Position numbers and translations under genes: made by a program. The notes beneath the pieces are model-generated. The model made no database searches. It was given only the letters and a program-made list of their open reading frames with translations, and was not told the origin of the DNA. From positions 25,712,396-25,776,395 of the forward strand of contig CM043960.1 of NCBI GenBank assembly GCA_014529385.2: a stretch of 64,000 bases of DNA, in the 5' to 3' direction. The stretch is from Adiantum capillus-veneris (taxonomy: Eukaryota > Streptophyta > Polypodiopsida > Polypodiales > Pteridaceae). Shown here in pieces: positions 11,111 through 21,988 of this stretch (within the stretch, counting starts at the first letter, position 1; every line of letters starts with the position of its first letter).

Positions 11111-14100
11111 CAATCTTGCTTAGTGGGTAGAGGATCCATTTTTACCCTATGACATCATTCCAAGATGGATGACTAATCCATTTGCTGCTTGGGAGACGTA
11201 GCTACCGCAAGCATGTCTGCTCTTTAGTCCATTTCATTCTCCCAAGTTTTGCGCACAATAAAAAGAGAACTAGTCTTATAAGACAAAAAATTTGGTCATT
11301 TAAAAGAAATTTGTATATTTTCTTACTCTAATGTAGCATTGTAAGCATTGACAAGGTTCATACTATCCTTAAGTTGTATTCCTTGCACCCATCTAGCATC
11401 TTCAAAAGGATAATTTTTGAACTTAGTAAGATACCGTCGTATAATCTTACCATGTCGTAGTACCTTGTCTTCATGCCGAAGGATAGCTTCAGATTGTAGC
11501 ACCTCTTCTTGGTCTTCGATTTTGGGAGGGTCTTCAATAATTGGTTCACTCGGTGGCTCTCCTTTGTAGGGCTATAGGTTCACATGAAAAGCATTGTATA
11601 TGAGCCAATGGTTGGGAAACTTGAGTTGATAAGCAAACTCATTGATTGGCTTCAAAATTTGAAAAGGACCATAGTATTTTTTTGTTAGTTTAGCATAATA
11701 CTTTTGATGGCTAGTAGGATTTTTGCTCGTCGTTTGCCTCAATCGAGCCTTGGGAAACTTAAGTAAGACCCAATCGTTTTCTTTGAACGTTAAGGCCCTT
11801 TGGTGCTTGTCAGCAACAACAGATTTTGGCCTTTGTTGAGAGATAGATATAGCCTCCTTAATCTATTGAAAATATTCTTGTAGGTCACGGCTATACTCAT
11901 CGACAAAGAAGATCTTCCCATGTACTTTAAGTAGCAAGGGACTTTTAGGTCTTCCCTCAATGATTTCAAAAGGTGCTTTTTCCGTAGAAGTATGGACATT
12001 ATTATTGTACGCATACTCTACAAGAGGTAAGTACTTTTCCCATTGTGAGCGTTGATCTACTTCTGTAACATAAGTCTTTAGTACATCGAATATCGTAAGA
12101 TTGGCTATCTCACTTTTGCCATCCGTTTTTGGGTGATAGGCCGAAGAGAAATTCAATCTCGTACCAAGATTTTCAAAGAGACCTTTCTAGAAATTACTGG
12201 TCATTCTAGGATCTCTATCTGACACGATGGATGTTGGCAATCCATGGTGTTTGAAAACCCGAGATATGAAGAGAGTTGCCATTTGGTGTGCCTATATGGT
12301 TTTTTTGACAGGAAGAAAGTGTGCTTGCTTGCTAAACCTGTCGATTATTGTCCATATTCCCGTATTCCCATGGATAGAGTAGGGTAATCCAAAGATAAAA
12401 TCCATGGATATACTCTCCCATGGTGAATCAGGGATTGGCAATGGCTGGAGTAATCCAGGTTGCTTCCCTCTATCATACTTAGTCTTTTGGCATACCACAA
12501 ATTTTGAAACATACTTTTGTTTGTCCACTTTCATGGTAGGCCAATAGAAGTACATCTCTACTCCTCAAAGAGTAGGTTGAATGCCTCTATGCCCCACATA
12601 GGGAGGAGCATGAGATTCATGCATAACTTTCTCACGAAGGGAGTGGGTTACACATAGCCTATTGCCATGGAGAAGATAACCATCCTGCAAAGTGAATGGT
12701 TCCTCTTTCTTCCTCAAAGCAAGGTCTGACATTATGTCTTCAAAGTCAGGGTCAATAGCATACTTATCTATCATAGAAGATAGATCATTGTGAGTTGCTA
12801 TAGACGCCACATTAACCTTTGGTCATCGTGAAAGTGCATCGGTCACTTGATTGTGCTTACCAATGTGAGCAATATGAAAATAAAATTGCGAAAGAAAATG
12901 TTCCCATTTTATTTGTTTGTCGAAAAGCTTGGTTTGCGTCATGAAGTACTTGAGACTTTGGTGGTCTGTTTGTAAAATAAACGGAGTCCCCAATAGATAG
13001 TGCTTCCATGTGTCTAGGGCATGTAGAACAGTTGAAAGATCTTTCTCATGAATGCCTAAGACCATTCATCCGTATTGAGCCTTCAGCTCTCATATGCTAT
13101 GTCATGCCATTCTTGAAGCAAGACTGCTCCAAGGCAATCACCACAAGCATCACATTGGACCTCAAATGGTTTTAAGAGATCCGGAAGCATGAGGACTGGT
13201 TGGGAGGTAAGCTTCTCTTTGAGCCTGTCAAAAGCATTTTGCTCCTTAGTAGTCCATGAATACTTAAAATTCTTATTTGTTAAGTCATGTAATGATCATG
13301 CTATTTGGGAAAATTTTGCTATGAAGTGTCTATAGTATGCACACATACTAATAAATCTTCTTAGCTCATGTAGATTCCTTGGGTTAGGCCATGCTTTTAT
13401 TACCTCCAACTTGGATGGATCCATTCGGATACCATCTTGAGAGATAATATGACCTAAGTATTGAATCTCTTGAAGGAAAAATTCACTTTTCTTTTGATTG
13501 AGAAAAAGCTTGCTCTCCCTCAATGCTTGAAAAATCACTTAAAGATGTTGCTTGTGTTCCTTCAAGGATTTGGAGTAGATGATGATATCATCAAAGAACA
13601 CTCCGATGAATTTGCGGTAGGGTCTAAAGATTTTTTCCATTAAATGATTGAACGTGACTGGTGCATTGGTCAAGCCAAAAGGCATGACCAGATATCCATA
13701 AAGACCAAACATTATACGAAACACGGTCTTTAGGATACCTTCATCCACTATCCTTATTTGATGATAGACACTTTTAAGGTCAATCCTACTGAAGTAGGTA
13801 GAACCTTGTAGCTTATCAAAAGGACCTTCTCCCCGAGGCATGGGAAATCTATTTTTTGATAGTGATATGGTTTAGTGCTCGATAGTCCACACACATGTGG
13901 TATGTACCATCTTTTTTTGCACTAAGAGGACTGGAGAACAAAAGGGAGAGGAACTAGGCCTCACCATCCCTTTGTCTACCAATTCTTGTACTTGCCTCAT
14001 GATCTCCTCTTGTTGAGCTTAGGAAACTTGATAAGGAGGCTTGTTAGGCGGTGAGCTTCCTGGTAGGAGCTCAATTCGATGGTCATCATCCCCTCGTTTT

Positions 14101-16723
14101 GGAGGTAAGTCCATAGGGGTATCATCGATGAACACATCTTGGAATCCTTTTCGAAAATTAAACAAGTCTAACTCTTCTTGATTCCCACCATTTACATTTG
14201 ATGAAACATTAGGACCTTTTAGAGACTCTTTGACAAAAATCATGAACGTAAAAACTGAGCTCTTAATTGATTTATCAAAAGCAGGAGGATTCACAAGTGG
14301 TATAGTATGACCAGACTCACTAGCATCTATATACATGCTCTTTCCCCTGTAGGTGAAGTAGATTCTCCTCAAGGAACTTCATGTTGGTAGCCATGCGGTT
14401 GAACCATGGTGCCCCTAGGATAGCATCCTCATGTTGGATAGGAGAGATGAAAAAGTCTTCTTTGTTGACATAGCTTTGGACATGAAGCCTCAACTTCCCA
14501 ATCAAGGGATTAATGAAGGCTTGCTGTCCCTTGAAAGCGGTATCGACAGTAACAGTATCTCTCATCTCGAAAGCTTGAATTCCCAACTTGGTGGGCTGGG
14601 GAGGTCACCTAATAAAAATGTAACCTATCACGTGAGTTCAACAGAAGGGTATTTAAAGCTCTTGAAACTTACATAAATATATATACATAAGGGCATTATT
14701 CTTTCAAATTTTAAAAAAACTTACATATTTTAAAAGAAAAGGGTACATTATATTCTTAACAAAATTCACAAACAAGGGGTTTTACAAACATGTCTTGAAC
14801 GCACGTGATATGGTAGTTTTACACATAGTGAACCCCCCGAGCTTGGTGGCCAACTCCGTTGATATGAAGTTGTGAGTAGAGCCATGGTCAAACAAGATGA
14901 AGGCATCATGCTGCCTTACCTTTCCCCAAGCATAGGAGAGAGGTGATCCTTTGCAATGAGCATCCTCTTTTGGAGCTTCGATAGTGGAAGCTCTAGGAGT
15001 CTCATTGCGGGCATTTCTCTTGGGGCAAGAACGATAGCCATGTCCTTGGTCCCCACACTTAACACATTTATGTTCCTTGCAAAAAGCTTCAAGATCTTTA
15101 GGAGAGAGCTTATTTTTGCCTTTGTAAACTCCCTTCTCCTTGGACCGATTATTGTTGCTGTTGGAATTGCCTTGGGAAGAATTTTGGGCATTGGTTTTAC
15201 CCTTTGCATCACTTTTGTCTTTGCTTTCCATGGGCTTGACATTTCGTTTAGCCCCTTATTGGAAATTGATGTGCGAAGCAACCATGATGTGGTGGGGGTG
15301 TGGTGGATTACTTTGGTCATGGAACCAAGCCATTGAGAGCACTTGGCGTACTCGGCCATCTCTTCAGGTAATCCCGCACAGAATTGTTGCTTTTGCTCGG
15401 CTAAGTCTATCTTTTGAAAGATAGTAGCCTTGAGATGTAAATCCCAAAACTTGTACATATTTGTGGATAGACTCATGGGAGAGAAGCTTTAAACTGCACC
15501 ATTCGGTAAGCACTTTGTCCTTTGCATTGCTTGCAAAGAATTGCTTCATCATAGAAACTCATAAAGTTTTCCATGTCTTTGGGGCTTTGCCGCTGCCACG
15601 AAGACTAGCCCCCCATTGATGGGACAATTTCTGGAAGTGCAAAGCTACATGGTGTAGCTTGGAGGACTACATGAAGCCCTCATCTCCAAAGGCCACATCA
15701 AATTGTTGGATGAAGAGATACTCTTTCCTCCCTCTTTGAACTTCTTGAGATTTTGTGACTTTTGCCATGCAGGGTAAGATTTGCGATGTCCTCCCCTTTT
15801 GTATTTTCTAGGAGAATAGCCATAGCTTTTTTTCGAAAGAGGAGGAAGGTGAAGAAGAAGGAGAAGAGGGTGACCTCTTTCTTGCCCTTTTCTTCCTTTG
15901 TTTCCTCTCTTCCCTTTTGGCCTGACGAGAAGAAGGACTGTGGGTTGACCGTTTCCTCTTGGGAGGAGTTCGCGATCGTCTAGACTGCTGCCTTCGTGGA
16001 GCCACATCTTCAGAGGAACTTAGAGATTCATTACTTTCTTGTTCTTTGGATTCCTCCTCTCGTATGGGAGAGAGTCTTCTTTTGGGGGTCTCATCAGGAG
16101 GCCTCCTAAGCTCTCTCTCCTCTTGGAGAGGAAGGGAAATCCCATAAGCACGAAGTTGCTGAGTAACTTCGGCTTGCAAAGCATGGTTGCCCATAGCTTG
16201 CTGCAACCTAGTAACAAGATAATTGACAAACATGGGGGCATCCTCATTAGCACCTTCATGTGCAAAATCAAAGTTATCAATGTTCATTCTACTCTCTTGG
16301 TTATTATCAGCCATGTTGATAAAATTTGTGTGTTTACTTAGTGTTTTCTTTGACAATTCAAAACCTTAGTTGCTACTCCTCTTAGCCTTTGAAAATCAGC
16401 ACTTAAGCATCTACACCCATTGCTTGACTTGGTTAATTATAGAGAGTAGTGGAGTGGGTGTAATATTGCAGAATTGCCGAGGGATAGCTCCTTTCAGACT
16501 TCTTATGGCTCAATAATGGTAAAGCCGTAGGAAAGTCTAAAAAGTCCCCATTATTAAGACCAAAGCTCCTGAGGTGTGCACCATATCTCACATAGTGGGT
16601 TCAACAAAACCGATAATAGATCCCCACTTACCCTAATATAATTTACAAAATCAACCATTAGTAGGCTACTTAAGGATCTCTCTTCTTAAGCAAGAAAAGA
16701 GAAACGAAATTCTTTGATACCAA
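11110..16723 (-). mobile_element. Ty3/gypsy chromovirus internal region, decayed, minus strand
   Basis: On the minus strand this follows the intact chromovirus at 42,036 domain by domain. It has Gag from ATG 16,314-16,312 (MADNNQESRMNIDNFDFAHE), a serine/arginine-rich stretch, a zinc knuckle (CVKCGDQGHGYRSC near 15,060), protease (FILFDHGSTHNFIS near 14,890), reverse transcriptase (13,841-13,296, with VFFDDIIIYS), RNase H (13,065-12,823), integrase (12,810-11,863) and the 3' tail to about 11,110. Frameshifts and stops break every domain. The region beside the LTR (TTGGTATCAAAG on the minus strand) is a primer-binding site for initiator tRNA-Met. A TIR element sits in the protease. Confidence 0.9.
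14595..14841. mobile_element. Small TIR element (MITE-like) inserted in gypsy protease
   Basis: This 247-bp AT-rich segment interrupts the protease coding sequence. It is flanked by an exact 8-bp duplication CTTGGTGG (14,587-14,594 and 14,842-14,849). Its ends are imperfect inverted repeats: left gctggggaggtcac, right (reverse complement) ctcggggggttcac. An 8-bp target duplication with short TIRs fits a non-autonomous hAT-type element, although MULE-type insertion cannot be excluded. Confidence 0.75.
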
Positions 16724-17936
16724 TGTAATGGAAATGGCCTATGACCTTTGAGAATAGCGGAATTAGGAGAATTAAAGAGAGCATTTTTGTGAGACTACTT
16801 TGAGAACATAGAGGGTGAACTTAATTGATGGTAGCAACATAATCATAGTATTTAATTAACTTGGCATGAACAATACTTTGGCAAGAGAGAGTTTAGAGAA
16901 CTTGACAACAATTGAGGACCGGATTTATGTGGAGCCGGTCCCCCCTCCAATAGGCATTTGTATTATAGATTCTCTTATCAAGAAAGACTCGGTACAATAC
17001 AATCTTTGTGTTCCTTGTGACCTAGGTGATGCAATGAAGATGGAAAGCTTCATGCATCATGAGCATAACATAGAATTTGAAAAAAGCATTAACTATCCCA
17101 AGCCTCAGTCCCAAGGCCTCAAACACCTTCAAAGGTGGAGAGAGCTAGAGTCCCAAGGCCTCAAACACCTTCAAAGGTGGAGAGAGCTAGCAGGGAATGA
17201 GGGTAGGGAAGAGAAAGAAGAAACATTCATAAGAGAAAGAAATAGTTCCTCACTTGTCATCCCTCTTCTTGATAGCATACATAATAACATAGTAATGAAG
17301 ATGGAGAAGATGGCAAGCTTAAGCATTGAAGCATGGCTCTTGGTTGGATTTGCATTCCATAGCCAAGAATGTTGGTGTAGGCTCTCAACTTTTCTACTAG
17401 CTCGGAGAAGGAGATGGAGCTCTTGCACTTTGCACTTCACACAATGAGAGCGTGTGTGAGTGTGTGTAGGAGAGTATACCCCCCCAAGCAACCCCGCTTC
17501 TTGCTTTGGTCGACCCCCTCTTCTAGCTCAACTTGGAAACTCATTGGACCCCTGCAAGCATAGGTCCAATGAGCTCATTGGCCAATGACATGCATAATGC
17601 ATATCAAGCAACAAGGGTAGTCTTGGGACAAGTGTCCCCCTTTTCCCTTCGAGAGAGAGGACTTGATAAATGCAAAAACAATTAATTAAATCAACTAAAT
17701 TATCATTGGAGCCCTTGGGAGGATAACCAATAGGCTATAGGCACACCATGAGGGCAACATGGGTAGGCGCTTGACATGTGTCCTTGCGGCCTCTTGAGGC
17801 TTGGGCTTACCTTGTGTGTGTGTGGGTGTTCTCTCTCATTCCCCTAGCTTTAGGGATCGCCCCCTCCTTTGTATTGAAACACAAGCACCTTAGTCAGCAA
17901 GCACGACAAAGTACCTCAAGCTTGGGTAGTGTTACA
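16724..17936 (-). mobile_element. 5' LTR of the minus-strand gypsy element, truncated
   Basis: It starts TGTAATGGAAATGG right after the primer-binding site, with the TGT/ACA terminal form of this family. It shares blocks with the copy at 10,004 and, more distantly, with the LTRs at 42,036, 49,351 and 53,679 (for example ggatttatgtggagccggtc). Similarity stops near 17,936, so its outer end is missing. A small direct duplication (cccaaggcctcaaacaccttcaaagg) lies at about 17,111-17,175. Confidence 0.8.
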
Positions 17937-19119
17937 ACTCTCCTTTTTTAGGTCACGCACTATGTTGACAAATGCTGACTTGTCCTCGTGTGAACAAAAA
18001 AGGTTGACAATTATTGGTTACGAATAAGTGTGCAACCGAGCTCCACGTGGACTAGCTCTAAGGTCTTTCAAGGGTTGCACTTTCCCGCTCAATGCTCATC
18101 CTATTGATACATTGAACCGACTAGCATATCCTAATCTCTACGAATGCATCTACTAGTATTCCCTTCTCTATTTGCACGTTGTGTTTAACTCAATTGTAGC
18201 TTATGAATGCCTTCCACTAGACTCTGAAATCTCTTTTGGTCACTTGTAATGGATTCAATTACTTTCTAAATAGTTATCATAGCGACATGTCTAGAAGAGT
18301 CCCCTCTCTCCTTGTTTATACGAGCACTTTCTTGACTTAGTGTTGCTCTCCTTATTTTTGCAAGCTAAGAGCCGAGCCCCCCTAGAGTCAAAAACATTAG
18401 TGGTATTAATTGTACTTCATGTCCCACAGAAGATATGAAACCCTGTGTTTAGTACTATTTATTAGCAAAAATCTCTCTGTTACTAGTAGATGTTGACTTT
18501 TTAAGCTTTAAAAGAAAAGACTTGTCCTAAAGACTAGGCTATCCCATTCAATTAGTAAGTACACCTATCTTTATGCTTAATACAAAGAAATCACTCTCTA
18601 CTAAAACCATTTCGAGCTTTAAGGAGGCGCACCTCGCGTACATTCTAAACTTGGGAAGAATGTAAACCTCACCAATAAGTAACCTTAATCACATGCGAGA
18701 CCCAGCTCTAAATTATCATGGGTTCTTAGTTCTACACCTTCACTTCCAAGCTCTCCACTTCCAAGATGTGTTTATGTTGTCTTGTCCGCCTTCTTGCTAT
18801 CTCTTCCCATCCACTTCCTCTGGGTTGCGAAGTTTAAAGGTGGGAGCTTGCTTTGTAAGGTTACCGTGCTTGGAAATAATATATAAGTATCAAGGGAGCA
18901 TGTTCTCGTGAGCGAGGTGGAGAGGCCCAATTGGGTAAATTGAAGGCCAATGAGGGGCCATTTTTAGAGGAAAGAAGCAAGGCCATAATTAAAAAATAGA
19001 AGCATAGAGTGTATAGTCTATAGTCTAAAGTCTAGGCATTGAGAATTGCTATTTCCAATTATGGCAATGAGTCATGAGGCAATGACAATGTGGGGACTCT
19101 TTTGTTTTTTATTGTGGAG

Positions 19120-19156
<37 letters not shown>

Positions 19157-19330
19157 GTGAGGGATTTAGAAAATTAAGAGAGACTCTATTAGTGGGGGAT
19201 TTAGAAATTAATTAAAGGAAAGGGAGACTATGGGTCTAATTAGAAGAAATTTTGTTTGTGGGGCTAAAGGGAAAATTGTGGGTTAGAGAGATAGCTAGGT
19301 TGGAAACTTGGAGTGATTAGGCTGGAGGGC
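17937..19330. other. Intergenic region upstream of the GRAS gene
   Basis: I see no gene. A TATATAAG motif lies near 18,880 and a (GA)n tract at 19,123-19,151. This stretch probably contains the distal promoter of the GRAS gene. Confidence 0.5.
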
Positions 19331-19539
19331 CAATTTTATTCTAGAATAAAGAGTACACTCTGTAGAGCCTAGAGAGAGAAAGAAGAAGATGAGGTTTCAT
19401 GAAGAGAGAGGTGGCATTCGAAAGAGAGCGAGACATAGGGAATGGGGAAGGGGGGGGGACCCAAACGAGCAGGCATGGCCGCCCGGATGGCCGGCCAGAA
19501 GGGCCCACATTTCCCTTTGCTCGCTCGCGCTGACCAAAA

Positions 19540-19580
<41 letters not shown>
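19540..19580 (+). promoter_or_regulatory. (CT)n tract in the probable core promoter or 5' leader
   Basis: About 20 CT units on the sense strand (GA on the other) sit in a pyrimidine-rich zone just upstream of the inferred leader of the GRAS gene. CT-rich patches near transcription starts are common in plants and GA tracts can bind GAGA-binding (BBR/BPC) proteins. The start site itself is inferred. Confidence 0.4.
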
Positions 19581-19583
<3 letters not shown>

Positions 19584-19679
19584 CCCTCTCAGTGCCTCGC
19601 TTTGGGCTGCGCGCGCCAGTCCCTCCCACGCGCGCACAGGCGCGCACACACATACACATACCCACGGCCCCAAATTTCC

Positions 19680-21988
19680 TTTTTTCATCTTTCCTCCGCT
19701 CTCTTCTCCTCCGCCTCTTTTCTGCAAGCGAAGATGGGTCGTCTCCTTCCTTCTCCATTTCTCCTCTTTCGTCTGCTGCAGCTACGCTCTCTGCTTGCTC
19801 TTCTTTCCTCTTCTCCTGCTTCTTCGTTGTCTTTTTCTTGTTTCTTCTTCTTGCCTGCTTGCTTGTAGCTATCTTCTGCTTCTTTCCTCAGTTCTTCGTT
19901 TCTGTTGTTCTTCTGTCTACTACAATGTTGTCCTTGCCTTTCACAATGGCCGATTTTCAGATCCCTGTGGATGCTGCGAACCCCGACTAAGGCACTCTCC
20001 ATCGTCGAAGCTCTGAATTGTATATAATCATAGGTAAGCTCTGGTTTTTTGCAGATTCAAGAGTGTATATGCATCATAAATAAGTCTAATTGGATGCTCT
20101 CATTCTGGTAAGCATTAGCTATGGTTGAGACAAGTCCAAATTGGGTTCAAGTATGCAGTATTTGGTTGAATGTTCAACTTCTCAATGGTTGCTCATGGGC
20201 TAACAAGGAAAAACGTGAAACAAAGCAAAGCCCTATTTTGGATTTTTGTCACTCATTGATTCATTCGATACACATGCGCGTAGTTTGTACAGAAAAGCCC
20301 GACTATTTCTTGGAGGCCTTACCTGGTCTTTCCGGATGATGGCTATTCATGTCATTCTCTGTCTACGCAATTTGTACTTGTTTATCATAGTGAAGCCATG
20401 TTGATGGTGCATTTGTTTTGCTTTATGTGCTTTGACGGTTCTATTCCTGCAGCATGTTCCTTTTTTGGATGTATACACCCAGTCTTCACCGCAACTTCCT
20501 ATGTGTGATGTTTGGGTTATAGTTTTGTTGTTGTTGGTTGGGAATATATCACATGAATATGTCTATTGAGTCACAGTCGGCCATTTCCCATACCCTGTGC
20601 AGAAGACTTCTCCAGGTCTTCGCAATGTTTGATTCTCTCTTTCTAGGTATTTTGTGAGTGCTATTTTCTGTACCACTCTTAAGAAGTGCAAAAGGGTGTT
20701 GTGCTAAATGTCATGAATTGGCTTGTTTGGGCAATCGAGAGCACGCTTCAGCTGATCATGTCTGTGTGCATGCCAAAGGTCATCAAGGATGTGACCACTT
20801 ATCTTGGTTGCCTCTCCTTTCTGGGTCCCTTTTCCATCCGATTTTACTCAAGGCCATCATCAACAGGTTGGCCCCCTGGATTCGGGTAGTTTTGTGTTTT
20901 TAATTTTATTTTTCAGACCAATGGCAACATGCTCTTCCATGTATTGGAGATTTTTATGTCAAAAGTGTTTCCTGCTGTTCATTTTCCTGCTGACCTTTAC
21001 CTCATTGCATACTATCATATTTCATGTCATTCCTTGGCACTCATATTTCCTTTCTTGTGACCTTTTTTGTGCAAACAGGTCTCACGCTCAGCAACAATTC
21101 CAGATTTTTCAGCATCATCCATTCTTTATTTGAGTACAGGTACATTTTTCATAGAAAAGATCCTCTTGTGCAAACAAGCAAGGAGTATGTACGACCATGT
21201 AAAAGCGTTTAAAGTTGTATAAGAAAGATCAGTGAGATGACTTCTCTTTGCACAAAGAGAGACATTACTTATCGTGAACGTGACAGAGGGAATCAAACAC
21301 AATGAGCGGGGTGGTTTGAAATTTATGTGGTTGCAGGTGTGATTTATAAGTAACTGATTAAGGGAGGTATTCTGCCAGTGAACTCGTGTGTCTCAATTGT
21401 TAGTAGTTTTTATGCCCTTCTTCATGTCACACAGTGTCTTACTTCTCATCATGATGGGGCTTCACTAGGATCTTGACTGTTGTTGGCTGTCTTCTTACTT
21501 GTATGCGATGATCGCATCGGATCTCATGTCTTGGCTAACATCTGCATCTAGCATGTGTAAGTTGTTCTTGCTTAGGGTTTAGCAGCTTGGGTTTATTGCT
21601 ATACCTTTGCAGGCATTTTTAGTTGGTTTAACTAGATATAAGTGCCCTTGATGTTTTCGTTTTGTGCGTGGAAGGCATCAATGAATTTTATTAATAAAAT
21701 GGTAACCCCTTGAAGTCAACACATGCATGTGAACCCACACCCTGTAAATCTAAACTGAAGCTGACTTTGTAGGATAGTCAACTGTGCTCTTTTCACATAT
21801 TGGTCCGGCTCCCTTACTGGGGGATTTCGTTACACACCTGCATGCGTGGACAGCTTTAGATTTTGGAACAGGTGAGTTTTTGGCAAAAACTGGATCAAAG
21901 TCTGGATATTTGTGATGCACATTATAAGGACAAAATCTATGTGTATGCAGGACGTCTGTGGTCGCACTTTTGTTGTCAACTTGCTGGA
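19680..21988 (+). other. Probable 5' leader of the GRAS gene, with introns and upstream ORFs
   Basis: A pyrimidine-rich zone leads into leader-like sequence. It carries a 44-codon upstream ORF (19,734-19,868) rich in Leu, Phe and Ser. A strong donor (tag|GTAAGC) lies at 20,034 and another (acag|GTGAGT) at 21,870, with an acceptor (tatgcag) ending at 21,950. An 81-base intron at 21,870-21,950 would place the first in-frame ATG shortly after the acceptor. Acceptors for the first intron cannot be chosen from sequence alone; cctgcag near 20,450 and gttgcag near 21,336 are candidates. Confidence 0.45.

Noticed and set aside
19389-19990. Overlapping frames rich in Ser, Leu and Phe or Arg and Glu around the (CT)n tract
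   Set aside because: These are driven by pyrimidine-rich leader DNA and the microsatellite and are mirrored on the other strand; only one short uORF is kept as part of the leader.
21863-21988. Extension of the GRAS protein by 42 residues upstream of the ATG at 21,989
   Set aside because: There is no ATG in that part, and it contains a good donor (GTGAGT) and acceptor (tatgcag), so it is more likely leader plus intron.
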